A stretch of 64,000 nt of DNA from Drechslerella dactyloides (Eukaryota > Ascomycota > Orbiliomycetes > Orbiliales > Orbiliaceae): contig JAGTWJ010000008.1 in NCBI GenBank assembly GCA_020064725.1, positions 868,001 through 932,000 on the forward strand, given 5' to 3'. Below are positions 1 through 12,545 of this stretch, one piece after another (position 1 is the stretch's first letter; each line of letters begins with the position of its first letter). The notes beneath the pieces were generated by a model. It searched no databases and had not been told where the DNA came from. It worked only from the letters and a program-made list of their open reading frames with translations. The position numbers were made by a program, and so were the translations under genes.

Positions 1-1
1 C

Positions 2-517
2 CACTCGCGGTCCCGAAGCTCCGGTTCCGAGATCATCCTGACGTCTCCACGGGAGCGAGTCCGCACGCAGAAGGTTCTCGACAACAATAGCAAGGTCGTC
101 AAGCCCAAGTTCAGCAGGCAGTCGAAGCCCGTGACCACGACCAGGAAGGACATCCACTATTCGACCGTGGAGGACGTCACGCCGTCGACTGATCTGTTGC
201 CCGACAACCCTCGCTGCCTGCACGTCGAATGGTCCGGTGCTCCGCTCGACATCTCCAACGACCCGGATCGCGACCAGCTCCACAAGGCCGAGCAACACCT
301 CGCCTCGACGCTCAAGCTGTCGTGCGGGCAGTATCTCACCCAGAAACGGCTGATCTTCCTCGAGAGGGTGACACGGCTCCGCGCCGGCAACACGGTCTTC
401 TCGCGAACTCACGCTCAGCAGGTCTGCCACATCGATGTCAACAAGGCATCTCGTCTCTTCGCGGCTTTCGAGAAGGTTGGCTGGCTCTCACCTCAAGCTC
501 TGAAGCAGCACCTCTGA
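2..517 (+). CDS. SWIRM-domain protein, 3' part (5' truncated by window edge)
   Basis: The frame is open from the first bases of the window to a stop at 515-517, so only the C-terminal 171 residues are present. The last ~95 residues resemble a SWIRM domain, a small helical module found in chromatin proteins. Here it runs from about 'HKAEQHLASTLKLSCGQYL' to 'ACHIDVNK'-like helices and ends in 'FEKVGWLSP'. Fungal proteins with a low-complexity N-terminus and a C-terminal SWIRM (the Fun19 type) have this layout. The visible N-terminal piece is basic and Ser/Arg-rich, consistent with a disordered nuclear region. Role in chromatin-linked transcription is inferred from the family. The missing 5' part could hold further domains. 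Confidence 0.75.
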   Translation, partial: HSRSRSSGSEIILTSPRERVRTQKVLDNNSKVVKPKFSRQSKPVTTTRKDIHYSTVEDVTPSTDLLPDNPRCLHVEWSGAPLDISNDPDRDQLHKAEQHLASTLKLSCGQYLTQKRLIFLERVTRLRAGNTVFSRTHAQQVCHIDVNKASRLFAAFEKVGWLSPQALKQHL

Positions 518-3047
518 GCGGTTTCCTTTGTTGCGAGTGTTCCTCCTTTTCTTTCTTTCATGTCATGTCGTCCACGATTGGAATTATTTTGGAGTCGTGA
601 ATAATGTTTGTGTTGTCTCTCCACTCCGCCTTTGTTGAGTTTTGTTTCCATGTTGTGCTGCGTCCTTTCGCTTTTCCTTACCCGCTGGCTCTGTCCGAGA
701 ACCCTAGAGATTGTATTTTCCGGCTGCTTGTCCTTTTCGAGGGTTAGACTGATCCGATTTATATCCCCTGCTTTTACGACCAGCAACACGTCTTGTATCC
801 TGGAGTTTTCTTTCACTTTCTGGCTGGTTTGTTGGAGTTACCCTGTGAGTCTTTTGGATGTCGACTTTTTTCGAAGCTTGTTTGCTTCTCACAATACACG
901 GTGTTCGTGCTTTTGATCCTGTTAATCTTTCCTTTGTCTGGCGTTTATGATCTGATCGTTTCTTGTCTCCGCTCGAGCATTTCCGGACCGGACTGGGTTG
1001 TTTTTTCTTTTTTTTTCTTTTTGGTAGTTCGAGGAGGTCCCGACAGAATGGCGTTCTTTCTCTTTCTTGGATTGCTCTCGCCTATCTTCCGGCGGGTGTC
1101 GCTTGCTGGGATTATTTTTGAATCGGGCGATATCGCTATTATCTGATGTAGCTCGAATTGGGATACGGGAGGTTTACGGATTTCCGACATGTACATTCCC
1201 CATGCATGGGAGGGGTTCAGTCTTGTTTTCTTTCTTTCTATAATTTGGTATATTCCCCTCGGGTCAACATGTTTTGCAATTTGGAGATGCGCATGATATC
1301 TTATCGTCATATCCTGTATCTGGTGGCTTGGGTGGCCGGCGTTGGCTTTCACTATTGACGGAATTTGAGTTTTATTTGACATCCAGCTCGGTTGACCGTG
1401 CGCCGGATGCATGTGTGCCTGATCTGATCCGAATCGAATTGTGTTCGCGCCGTTTAATATCTCGAATTGACTGGCTAGCGCTTTTCCTTTCAACATTTTA
1501 AATTTTCTCCTCTCCTGTTCGTTCCGCAATCATGTTTACACGGGCTATATCGGCGGAGTCTAGTTGCCGTTCTTATACATTTTTCTTTTCTGCCTTCCTC
1601 CAGAAATTAACATCTCCTGTCTGCATGGCTCTCATGTCGTGGTTTCTTCTTTGCCTCGCTCCTCTGCTGCACGGCTGTTATTTCGATTTGATCATTTTGC
1701 GGGCTGGCTGGCTGGCGTCGCCAGGTCACTTCACTTAATTCCACACCCTTCGTACACCTGCATGCATGCATATATTACATACACGATGCCAGCTACAATA
1801 TATTACACCCAGACTGCGAATCTACTCTACACTGCCCTGCACTACTTCATATATGCATACCGCAGAATTGGCCTGCTTACCTGCATGCGATCTTCGCAAA
1901 TATACAACCTGCCAGTCTCTCAATCTGAGGTAATGCAATGGATGGATGGATGGTAGCATCCACCGCTAGCACTCGACCGTAACTCGTAACCGACTAGCTC
2001 GCCTGGCACCCATGCAGCAGCTAGGACGATGTAAATTTAAGAGAGAAACGTGAGAAGCTCGTGCCGGGTGCCATGTCACGCCGGCCCTCCATCACCAGCG
2101 ATTGAACGGCAGCGTTAGCAAATGCCTAGTCGGTAGCAAATCTCGGACTGCAGCCTCGCTGCATGCACAAGTGTCCGTCTAGACTGCCGCGACGGTGGTT
2201 GGCTGCAGCGGCGAGCGCAGACACGTAGGAAGTAGCAGGCTGGTGGAGCGGAGGCCCATGGATCCATGCAGGACGTCTTGTGGCAGAGTGCTGGAAACGA
2301 GCTAGCGCATCCGCGCGATAGAGGGGTAAATTCGCCCGGCGGTATAAGTACCTCCCTCGCTCCCGGCCGCCTCATCGCATCGCCTGTGGCCGATGTAGCG
2401 GTACCTCTGCCGGCTTCATGGGACGATAATACTATCCAGCTGGGCCGACATATCGCTGACTGGCTCTCTCTCTCCGGCTGTCATCGCTGTCCGACGGTGC
2501 CCTTGCGAGCTGTCCAGTTCTTCCCCCCGACCACTGCAGACCAGCGCAACCACCAAGCTCCCGAGCTTCGAGATCCGAATCGACATCCACCTCGACGCCA
2601 TTGCATTACACCACCACTCATCCTTTCCGTTGCAAAGACCCGACATCTCATCCGGACATCCACCCGGCCGTGCGTAGACGACCGAGCTCGCCAGGTAGCC
2701 TGAGACATCCAGCCAGCCAGCAAGCTAGTATAGTTCGACGGACAGTCCGCCAGCGGAGCAGAGCAGCACACTCCGGAGTACTCTCCTCGGACGGGAACTT
2801 CCTGGACGCTCTCGCACCTCCTCTCCCCTCCGGTGATGGCTTGATGTGATAGATGGCTTCTTCGAGCGTCGCAGCAGCAGCCCTACCCGGACGGACGACC
2901 CTCGCAGGCAGGAAAAAACAATAGCTACCTCTCGCCGCTGTACCGTATACATACATACGCATTCGCGGCCGCTCGGTATATCTAGCTATACCGACGCATA
3001 CAAGGATACCTTTCACACCACACGCGCATACATCCAGGAAGGCCTAG
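518..3047. other. intergenic region, 2.5 kb, no gene recognised
   Basis: The first kilobase is T/C-rich on the + strand, with a long T tract near 1004-1023, as expected for a 3' flank. It also contains GCATGCATGCATA near 1760-1772, a GGAT tandem near 1938-1951, a CT run near 2464-2474 and a TATAA word at 2343-2347. The last few hundred bases should hold the promoter and 5' UTR of the gene starting at 3048. Open frames here are short, overlap one another and match no family I know. Confidence 0.5.
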
Positions 3048-5871
3048 ATGAGCAGAACTCCATATCCTGCCAACTTTCCGGGCTGGCAGCGGGGTATGTC
3101 AAGGAGGTCAGAATCCTTTTCACAGCATTACGAGGTGCGAGTCGGACAAGCTCCCATTTTCAAACCACCCACCTTGCCATACGCATTGCATCATGCCCTG
3201 CAATTGCCGCCTCCCGAATCCCGCTACGTCGCACACCCAGCGTACCCGCTGACTGCCGTCCCCCGCGCGCTGCAATCGCCGCATTGCGCCGACGGAGGGA
3301 TCCCGAACTTCCAGGATGTAGAAGAAAGCCAAGTCACCCGCTCCGACGACACGCGGGTCACCACCCCGGAGTCAAAATCCATATCCTCCCGCCGCTACCG
3401 CTACATCGAGGAGCAAAACGGCAGCCTGCTCGTCGTCCCCGTCGACGCCATCGACCTCTCCCTCACCCGCTCCCGCTCCCGCTCCGCCAGCAGCGAGCTC
3501 GAGTCCTCCCTGCCGGCCGACTGGCCCCCGCACGACGTGCACTCCCAGTACCTGACGCGCGACCAGGCCCGGCGGTACATCTCCCGCGGCGCCCCAGTTT
3601 TCCAGGGCACCTGTCGCGAGGTGCCCTACATCAAGAACCAGTTCCATTTCTTCGTGCTGCCGACGAATGGATGGGATGACGAAGGCACGGACAGCGCGCT
3701 GTTCCAGGAGGACTTTTTCCACGACATGTCCGACGCCAATCGGCCGCAGGACTCGCTGGACCGGCCGTACATGCGCAATGCGTTCGGCTACTATCCCGGT
3801 ACCATCACGCTGGCGGCCTACGCTGCCTCGTTCGGCTGTCCGCTGGACGGAGGGCCACCCTTGGACGGCGGGACGGTCAAGCTGCGAAAGCTGAATATGA
3901 ACTACGTCGTTGCGCGGCTGCGCAAGCTCAAGCACGAGGGAATCGAGGACCGTGTAAGTAAGAGCATTAAAACCGACATAGATACATTTACCGAATACCC
4001 GACAACAGCTATATATACAATGGCTGCATATCATCAGTAGGACTCGCAGCTAATGGAAAACGGATGGAATGGCATGGTATCTATCATAGGACCCGACGCT
4101 GCTGTACCACGAGCTATACGCGAACCTGCTGTACGACGGCATAACGCGCGCGGACGACCCGCACCGCTTCGAGATGGGCCGGCAGGTATACGACCTGATC
4201 GATGTGCTCGCGCGGCCCGAATGGATAGACTTCAGCCGGCAGGAGAACCAGATCGTGCCGGAATTCTTCTACCGCGACGACAGCGCGGGCAACAACAAGT
4301 TCTTCCACCAGCTGCTGCTGTCGCTTGAGCTGTTCCTGCGCATCACGTCGCGGAGCCCGCTGAACAACTCGCTGGGACAGACGTACGGGTGGCCGGTAAA
4401 AGTGCGGTACGACCTGGTGCTCGCGCAGCGGTGGCTGGAGAACGTGGAGATCGAGAGCTCGCCGTCGGCGCATCCCGCGGCGCAGTCGACGGTTACGTTC
4501 CACTTCCAGAATAAGAACACTCAGGTGGATATACTGCGGAATTTCGGGTGGACGTTAAAGTGAGTATTGTGCCGTATGTGTGTGTGTAATCGGCGCAGCG
4601 TCGCTGATGAGGAGCTCGGTTAGGTGGCCCAATATGCCCGAGGTGGAGTTCATCCTCTCGGAGGTCGACGCGAAGGAGAAGGCGGTGGAGGACCGCAGCG
4701 TCAGCTGCATGTCGTGGTTCACGGGCCTGATGCTGCCCGGCCGGACCATGCCGTGGGTCATCATGAAGACTCTGATCGATTGCGACCCGGATGCCCCGCC
4801 GTCGATACGGACGCTGTCGCATCTGGCTCCGAACGCGGGGATACAGTGGCGGGGGTCCACGTACTGGTCGTGGGAGTGCATTGTCGGTCGGGTGCTAGGC
4901 GCGGCGAAAGGCGTCCGGCAGATGTGCGGCTGGCTGGGGCCGCTGCCGACAAGTCCTGAACTGCACCGTTCGGAAGGTATCAATGAATCCCAATTGGACG
5001 AATATGTACATATGGATGCTAACGCGATGTAGTCGTCCTGATCAACCAGTCGCCACCGCTCGGCCACCTGACACCCAGCGACATCCACAACATGGCCGCC
5101 AACAGCGAGGCCTTTCCGGACCACGAGGCCAGCGTGCACGTCGACGACTTTGACATGATCGAAGCGGACCTGGAAACCCCCACCGACAACATCCGCATCG
5201 AACGCCTCAACTTTCAACCCGCAACATCCACCTCCCAAACCGTCATGCGCATCCTACCCCCCGGTTCGCAAAAGCCGCCGCGGCCCCCCTCCAGCATCTC
5301 CGGCCGTTCCGCCAGCGGCCGCAGCACCAGCAGCCGCAGCATCTCCGGCCGCTCGAACTTCAGCATGTACCCCGGCGACCCGACGCTCTACGACGCCTCC
5401 ATCACGTTCGCCATCTCGTCGAAGTCCTGGCGCGTCTACCTGCGCCACGACACGCCCTTCATCGCAGCGTACCCGTGCAGGAACGGCCCACACGTGCTCT
5501 ACAACGCGTACGACTTCCGCGTCGTCCGCCCGGACAAGCTGACGGAGATCAAGAACTGGGGGAGCAACATCACGGACGCCAGCAACGACGGGGAAAGCGA
5601 GGCTGGCGGCAGCGAAATGTACTACAACAACGAAGTGGAGGAGGTGCTGGTCATCGAAGCGTTCGGCGTGTGCGATAACGAGGTGTTCGCGCGGGCGTGG
5701 TGCTCGTATTGGGGGCTTGCGGCGATTGTGGCAGATGTGGACCGGACGTGCGTCGCGTGCGCGGTGCGCGAGGCGTATGCTGGGTTTGTCAAGGTTGTGA
5801 TATTGAATTGTGCGCGGCTGTCGCTGGATAATGAGGTGGAGGACGTGGACAGAACGATACTGGAGGTGTGA
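3048..5871 (+). CDS. conserved fungal protein of unknown function (855 aa, 4 exons)
   Basis: I do not recognise a domain. Exons are 3048-3953, 4090-4559, 4624-4976 and 5033-5871. All three introns (3954-4089, 4560-4623, 4977-5032) have GT donors (GTAAGT, GTGAGT, GTATCA) and AG acceptors, and all junction phases agree, giving 855 residues. The N-terminus is polar. Residues ~175-450 are rich in Trp, Tyr and Phe with patterns such as 'QFHFFVLPTNGWDD' and 'FFHQLLLSLELFLRI', which look like a folded helical domain. A Ser/Arg/Gly tract with 'SGRSASGRSTSSRSISGRS' lies near residue 660, just before a second folded block that ends at the C-terminus. No signal peptide or clear membrane span is visible. 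The start is the first ATG of the long frame. The folded character suggests a real conserved protein, but function is unknown. Confidence 0.8.
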
Positions 5872-6478
5872 AGAGTGTGCATTTCTTTTTTGGAATTTTG
5901 AATTTTGAATTTTGAATTTATATATCAAGGTAATGGCAACGGCGGGGCGGGGCGCGGAGTATGCGGATATATGCTTGGTGCAGTGGTCAGCGGCGGAAAA
6001 TCAGCAAGCGGGTGGATATGATGCTTGAGCGATATCTTTTTTTCCTCCCCTCCTTCTTGATCTTTTACATATTGGACTTTTTTTTGTCGATTATTTTTTT
6101 CGGTTTTTTTCCTATTTGGCCTTCCATCAGCTAATTCCTTGGGGAAACAGCACCGTTGCATGCATGAGCTGGGAGGCACGCTGTCCACCCTTAGCATTTG
6201 ACTTCATCTTTTTCATCTTGTTCTTTTTCTATCTTCCTCTTTTGAGTGTCTATATCGAGAAAATATATATTTTAATATTTCTCATCTAGCCAGCCAGCCA
6301 GCCTTGTTCATTTTTCTCCCCTTTTCAATATTACTTCCATCCATTCATCCATCTACCAAAAGCTATCATGTATGTATGTAGTGTATATGTGTGTATGTAG
6401 TTCCGTCCAGATACGATGTCAACGGTGTGTATTCATGCAGTGCAGTGGCACATGTATAATGGGTAAACGATCGAACGA
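5872..6478. other. convergent 3' intergenic region
   Basis: This lies between the stop codons of the + strand gene ending at 5871 and the - strand gene ending at 6479. It has four tandem copies of a 7-bp unit (GAATTTT, last copy GAATTTA) at 5893-5920, several T tracts, a CCAG tandem near 6286-6304 and TATG-type repeats near 6369-6400. No gene seen. Confidence 0.5.
5893..5920. repeat. 7-bp tandem repeat (GAATTTT)x4
   Basis: Four head-to-tail copies of GAATTTT, the last ending in A, begin about 20 bp after the stop codon at 5871. AT-rich repeats here could sit in the 3' UTR and act in polyadenylation; that role is only inferred. Confidence 0.85.
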
Positions 6479-6845
6479 TCAGTTGCCGCCCAGCTCTTCC
6501 TTTTTGCGCAGCATGCGCGAATGGCGGTCGACTTCCTCAACGAGGTCCTTAATCGACAGCTTCCCCGGCTCGAGTTCCATCAATTTGCCGTCCTCTACCC
6601 ATCAAATATCATCAGCCAGCCGCCCATATTCACATCCATCAACAAGCGAATATATGGACAAACGTACTGAATGTAACGGCAATCTTGGGTGCATCCTCGC
6701 TCGTCCGCGGCAGCACTTTGGTCTGTATCTTGATCGTCTGGCGCGCGTCCGGCGGCAGCAGCGACAGGAACAGCCGCGTGCTCTTCGACAGCTTGGAGAA
6801 CGGGTTGAAGCTGACGGCGACGTTGGTGAGAAACTTGGTCAACAT
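6479..6845 (-). CDS. MRPL44: mitochondrial large ribosomal subunit protein mL53 (MRPL44 type)
   Basis: Two exons, 6668-6845 and 6479-6594, flank an intron at 6595-6667 with GTACGT donor and TAG acceptor. They encode 97 residues, the usual size of this family. The N-terminus 'MLTKFLTNVAVSFNPFSK' and the block 'ARLFLSLLPP'-like 'TRLFLSLLPPDARQ' match the fungal mL53 pattern; after splicing the sequence continues 'VTFKDGKLMELEP'. This TFKDGK motif appears only across the intron, which supports the junction. The protein is a thioredoxin-fold-like component of the mitochondrial large ribosomal subunit. The C-terminus is a short charged helix ending 'KKEELGGN'. Confidence 0.9.
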
Positions 6846-7284
6846 GGCGGGTACGCGACGGTGCTGCAGCTAGCGACAATTGGTTAGAGGCTAGCTGCGC
6901 TGTGCCGTGGGGGGCTCGTGGACCGGTGGCTGTGGACGGTGATTGTCAAGGACGTCGCAGGGTTTTTGAAGAGTTGACGTTGTATTAAGATTTTAGATTC
7001 CGGCGGCGGAAAACCGCGACTTGTGCAACGCGGCCGTCTGCGAAATACTACAGGTTCGTTTACCGAGTACTCGAGCGTCAGCGTCAGAATCAACCCGTCC
7101 GGGTTCTATTTTCGATTTTCCCATTATCTTTTAGTACCTTATCATATCCACCTTTTCCCTGTTATTATAGTTATTTCGTTGGAAACTAGACTTTAGATGA
7201 AAAAGAAAAATGTAGAGTCTAGTTCTGCCTATACAATATTCTCATCCGCCTTTGAACAAATAAAATGTCGAACGTGGCTACGCA
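6846..7284. other. intergenic region between two - strand genes
   Basis: This holds the promoter of the mL53 gene (right next to 6845) and the 3' flank of the SQS1-like gene. A short AT-rich stretch lies at 7120-7215. No ORF of note. Confidence 0.5.
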
Positions 7285-9629
7285 TTACCCGAGCCCGGTG
7301 CGAGAATTCTTGACGATGGCCTGAACGGGGTCCAGGATACCCGAGCGGTTACTACCCAATCCTGTCCCCGTAGTCCATCCCATCTTCGCGAGCATCTCGT
7401 ACCCCTTATTCCCCTGCCCGATTTCCGCAGCTCCAGTCCCGACAATCATGCCGTCCTTGTTGCGAATCTCGCCGCCGCCGCCTCCGCCTCCACCGCGGCG
7501 CAGGGCTCTAAAGTTTCCACGAACGGGACCATTACGTGCGAAGCGATTGCCGACGGCGCTGAGAACACCAGCGATCGCCGCTTCATCGCCCTCGAACAGT
7601 GTGGTACGCTTTGTCTTGTAGAGGACCGGGAAGCGCTCGTCGCCTTTGCCCTGGGACTTACTCGTCATGAAGAACTTGCTCGCGATGACGTGGATCTGCG
7701 CGCGTTCTTGCTTTGACATCGGTGGCAGGGTGAGTCTAGCACAGCCGTAAAGTTAGCGTCCGGTATTGTTGGTAAAATGGGTGAATGGTTTGCCTACCTT
7801 TCCGTGAGTCCGTTCATGAGGAATGTTGTGATCAAAGCATTGACTTGGCCGCCCAGAGGCCCGTCCGAGAAGCTCCTGATGTCCATCGAGGCGGTCTTCG
7901 GGGCCTTGGCCTTACCCAAGAGCCCGGCGGCCCGACGGTCTTCTCGCTCCTGCTTACGGGCGCGCTTTCGCTCGCGGTCCTGCGCGATGTACTTGTCCAA
8001 CTGGGCGCGGATCTCGTCCTCTTCCGCGTCGTCCAACTCTTCTTCGGCTAGAAATTGGGCGGGGATTTGATAGGCGAGGCTGGCTTTGCGTGGCTTGCGT
8101 TTGGATGGCCCGGCAAGACTGGCTCTGTTGCGGTCCATGATGTCAAAGTCGTCGTATGCGTCTGCGAGCTTGGAGGCGTTCGGGAAAACACCGCGTTTGT
8201 TCTGACCGCCGTTCATCATGCTGATCATGTCGTCGACGTCAAATTCGAAGTCTTCGTCATCGTCGTCTTCTTGCTGGAGTAGCATTGCCAACGTCTCATC
8301 TTGCTGCTGACTCCATTCGGGCAGATCGACGTCTCCCAGCCCGGCCTCGAAGTGGTCGACCAGGTGCTGGATTTCGTCCAACATGTCGGTGGCTAGCCAG
8401 ATGGCTTCGTCGAGTGCGGACCCAGCCGGTTTGAACAGGTACTCGATGCCAGTTTCGCCGTATCGCTTCCCTATGACAATGGCGGTGTGGACATCCCATT
8501 CGATCTCTTCGTCGCTGCTCTTCGGTTCCGAAGTCTCGGATGATGCCTCGTCCGGAGCTTGCGGATCATTGGAGGGGATTTGGTGTTCATCGCTGTCAAC
8601 CTCGGGTAGTTGATTGCCCAGCAGACGCAGCGAGAAGGCGCTATCTAAGGTCTCGCCGTTTTCTTGGAGGTTCCTAATGTAGTCTTCCATGATGTCGGCT
8701 TCCTCGTCGTCCATGTCATCGTAATCCGGTTGTTTCAGCCCTCTGCGGTTTTTCTTTGGGGATTTTGACGCAGATTTGCCGGCATTGAAGGTGCGAGGTT
8801 CCTCAATCGTCTGGTCTTTCTTTGCAGTGCTTCTTTCCATGATGACGTTGGTCTCGACTTTGATTTGCTCGAGGATAGTTGTCGATGATGGCTTCTGGGG
8901 TTCCGGCTGTGCCGCAAGGTTCCGACGTCGATTGCGGGGTACGAACACGACTTCCTCTACGGGAGACGAGACTTCATTGATCGATTGTTGAACGGGAGTA
9001 ACAGGTGTTTCGATCTTCGGGTTCTTGCGCGGCGTGGCAGGCTGGCTCTCGGTGAGCCCGTTGTCGAGATCGGAAGCAGTTGCTGAAGCTGGCGCCGGTC
9101 CGTGCAAGCTGTTGTCAGCGTGCGATTGTATCGGATCAACGATTTCTTCTTCCGAAGATGATGAAGATTGGAGGGTTCCAATTAGATTTTCCGGGTCTTG
9201 AGGGTCTTGCGGCGAGACGAAGGTAATGCCCATCTGGCGAAGCTTCCTATCGCTATTGCCACGGTAGGCCCGCTCTTCAGTGTTCCGCGCTTCCTGCGCT
9301 AATGTGAGATTATGGTGGCCTAGAGGGTTCCGAAGAAGAGCACCAGTCTGTTAACAGCCGTAGTCCGACCCAGGCGACATCCCAGGCCATGATGGATGGA
9401 CGGTGGGTGGGTGGGTCCTCAGTGAGCGTGAGGGCAGGTTTGCTTTACCTCGGGTCGGTCCGGGTCTATCGTAGAGGCCGAGGTCGTAGTCATCACCGAG
9501 CAAGAGTAGTCGCTGAGCTTTCCCTCGTCGACCGCCGTGGGGCGACATCGCAGCTTGGTGGCGATTCGAGTGGTGATTGCTGTTGGCGCGATGAGATGGC
9601 GCCGGTCGCGGCTGCTTTCGACGCGGCAT
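7285..9629 (-). CDS. SQS1: SQS1-like R3H and G-patch protein
   Basis: Three exons, 9449-9629, 7798-9319 and 7285-7735, encode 717 residues; introns at 9320-9448 and 7736-7797 keep phase. The basic N-terminus 'MPRRKQPRPAPSHRANSNHH' is followed by a long acidic, disordered middle with clusters such as 'DDMDDEEADIMEDY' and 'EDDDDEDFEFDVDD'. Next come a basic helical stretch and an R3H-type region after 'MSKQERAQIHVIASKFF'. A Gly run precedes a C-terminal G-patch with 'MLAKMGWTTGTGLGSNRSG'. This order matches yeast Sqs1/Pfa1 (767 aa), a cofactor that stimulates the DEAH helicase Prp43 in ribosome biogenesis and splicing. Function is transferred from the family. The first ATG of the spliced frame is used; an ATG at 9233 belongs to exon 2 and is internal. 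Confidence 0.88.
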
Positions 9630-10457
9630 GATTGCGATTGTACGATCCAGGCGGGAAAGGTTGAGTCTGTAAAGGTGCGCCTCCGGATCTCTGGTCGGGG
9701 ATCGCTTGATATATAGGAGTTGAGTCAGTGGTGATGGGAGGGAGAGGTTAGAACTCGAGGGCGTGGAGCAAATGAATCATTCATTGGTCCCCTGCAGGCA
9801 AGTGCCACCCCGGAGCTTTGGCTGGTGGGGGCTGTTTCTTGGCGGGTCATCCGCCCGCCTCGCAAGCTCCCACCTGTCATCCATCACCATTCCATCATTA
9901 TCCTCGCATCATCCCGCAAACGAAACACTCCCGGCAGTCCGGACCTGGCGTCAAAACTCCCTCTTACGGCCGCCCTCGGGAAAGAAAGAGAGACAAAGGT
10001 ACGAAACTCCGTTTGGCGGCGTTCGTTTCGACCGCTGGACTCGAAAGCTCGGATACCTCTTAGTTGGCCTCAGCCGCCGGGTTATGCACGGTTGCTCGCT
10101 CGAAACTGCGCGGAATACTTCCACGCCTTTCTACCCGGCTTCGCCTGTTTTTATTCATCATCTTTACTAACACCGGGTTCTTTCGCTCCCTAGGCTTTGT
10201 TTCCTTTTCACCAGCTATCCGCGACACCTGCTCCCCGCCTACAGGCCTATATTTTATGGCTGCCTGTAGAGCTTAAGCCTCTAGTGGGCTTGTTACCCAG
10301 TTACTACACCGGAAGGCGTCCTGCTTGATCTCGGTCGTCGCTTCGTGCCGATTCTAAAACCGGAACCTCGTCAGTCGTAGTGACATTAACCTCCAGTCCT
10401 CGGCCCCCGCATACGCCACGCGCGGCATCGAGCTCCAAAGCTCGAGGGCTTTCTGGC
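9630..10457. other. divergent promoter region between SQS1-like and ATG4 genes
   Basis: 828 bp separate the two start codons. Several overlapping open frames run through 9763-10276, but they are low-complexity, lie in three frames at once and match nothing. The frame upstream of ATG4 stays open back to 10380 but has no ATG before 10458. Confidence 0.5.
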
Positions 10458-12073
10458 ATGATGAACATCAGAATCGACAAGTTCCAGCGCGTCATACAGT
10501 ATTTCTGGGACCCGCCCGTTAAGAACGACGATCCCATGAAAAACTCCATCTGGTGCCTGGGCCTCGAGTACTCTTCCAAAACGACCGAGCCGGAGGCCAA
10601 GTCCTCGGACGAGTACGATAATGTCAACGCTTCCTCCACCGACTCGGTCCCCGTCATCCTAACCTCGCCAACTTCTGGATCCGCCGACGCGCAGACCCAG
10701 AACGACTCCGACTCCGACACATCAGAGGCCGCGGTTGAGGTGCACAAAGATACTTTGTCACAGGTGGACGACGATGGATGGCCGCACGCCTTCTTGGACG
10801 ACTTTGATGCCAGGTTTTGGATGACCTACCGCAACGGCTTCACGCCGATACCTTTGTCGTCCACAGGGAGGAGTAATATGACGCTTGCCACTCGTTTGAG
10901 GAGTCTGGCCGACCAGGAGGGCTTCACGTCGGATACAGGTTGGGGCTGTATGATACGGTCTGGCCAGTGCGTACTTGCGAACACAATATCTTTATTACAG
11001 CTGGGTCGAGGTATGCACCGTTCGGGATCCTGTGGTCGTTGATGTTCCGTGGTTCAGATCGCTGATATCGTGGCTAGATTGGCGGCGGGGCAAGTCGCCG
11101 CTGGAGGAGCAGCGCATACTATCATTATTCGCCGACGATCCTAAAGCACCGTTCTCTCTGCACAACTTTGTTAAATATGGCGAAGCATCTTGTGGTGTCT
11201 ACCCAGGAGAGTGGTTTGGGCCGTCGGCAACAGCACGTTGCATCCAGTAAGTTCCTCCAGGCTACTATGGGTCGGCTCTCGGGGTATGTTGGCTAACCTT
11301 ACGTTCATCAAGGGCGCTCGCGACACAACACGACGAAGGCTTGAGGGTATATATAACCGGCGACGGTGGTGATGTGTACGAAGATGCTTTCCGCAAGGTC
11401 GCGATATCGGACGACGGTGTATTCCACCCGACGCTGGTCCTGGTCGGAATCAGACTCGGCATCGAGAGAGTGACGCCCGTGTACTGGGAGGCTCTGAAAT
11501 CCTCTCTCATGATGTCGCAGTCCGTCGGTATTGCGGGGTACGTTCTCTCCGACGTCTTTCAACAACGATCATCACAGTTTGCTGACCACCCGATTTAGAG
11601 GTCGGCCGTCGGCGTCGCATTACTTCGTTGGAGTGCAAGGACAGTTCCTATTCTACCTCGACCCCCACAATACACGACCACTCCTGCCCTATCGCAAGGA
11701 GCCCGGAACATACACGCCCGAGGAAATCGAAATGTGCCATACAAGAAAGCTGCGAAGACTGCATCTTAGAGAGATGGATCCTAGCATGCTGTTGGCCTTC
11801 CTGATACGCGACGAGCAGGACTGGCAGTCCTGGAAACAAGGTGTCAAGGAGGTATGTCACTCCCCTCGTCCCAACTAAAATGAAAGAAGAAGAACGAAGG
11901 CTAACCGTATACTCACGTATTAGGTCCATGGAAAACGTGTCGTACACATCTCGGACGTGACGCCTGGCCTCGGCCATCCCCCCGGCATGAGAGAAGACGC
12001 CGTGGACGATGTCGAGACATTTGACGACGACTCCGAAGCGGAGGAGGTGGACAGCAGCATTCCCTCAATGTGA
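10458..12073 (+). CDS. ATG4: cysteine protease ATG4 (autophagy)
   Basis: Five exons (10458-11010, 11078-11246, 11313-11537, 11599-11851, 11924-12073) give 449 residues; the four introns are 61-72 nt with matching phases. Atg4 cleaves the C-terminus of Atg8 to expose glycine and later releases Atg8 from phosphatidylethanolamine. The catalytic Cys is in 'GWGCMIRSGQ' (about C164), and the Asp and His are in 'YLDPH' (about D336 and H338). 'DWRRG', 'CGVYPGEWFGPSA'-like 'YPGEWFGPSATARC' and 'RPSASHYFVG' are typical family blocks and appear only after splicing. The C-terminus is acidic with 'DDDSEAEEVD'. Residues ~45-105 form a Ser/Thr/Asp-rich insert between the first strand and the catalytic core. 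ATG at 10461 is an equal alternative start. Confidence 0.95.
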
Positions 12074-12545
12074 ACACGGCCGCTCATGTGTATTGTACAT
12101 CCGCATACATGCATGTATCAGCTTAAGCTTGATACCGGTCTACCGCAGCGCATACCCTGACTGGGGGAGATTATATGGGCTGGTTCTGTCGTTGTAGTAT
12201 TCAAGAGTCGATAGGCGGCTCGGTTGCATGGTGGAAAGTTTGGGATTTGGAAGGATCTGGCGTTTGGACTAGCGAGTTGACTGGCTGTAATTTTCGATAT
12301 ATCATACATGGTTCTGAAGTAAATGGACTGAATGCATACAAATACGCAGACTTGCAGCTGGCATAAAGGCGAACAGCTGTGGATAAACATGCATGCATAA
12401 CATAATAGATAAAAATGCCCGAATATGTCGCTTGCGGAAAGACATGCAGCATGCAGTACTAGCAAGTTGAATGAGCACGAAACTAAGCGGAAGATGAAGG
12501 TTCAAGCTGGTAAGTTAGATGTGCACGTGTTAGTGGATATCGAAA
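12074..12545. other. convergent 3' region between ATG4 and VTC4
   Basis: 472 bp between two stop codons. It contains GCATGC-type words near 12108-12118 and 12388-12397 and a CACGTG at about 12525. No gene is visible. Confidence 0.5.

Noticed and set aside
10380..10457. N-terminal extension of ATG4
   Set aside because: It would start with GTG; the first ATG at 10458 is suitable.
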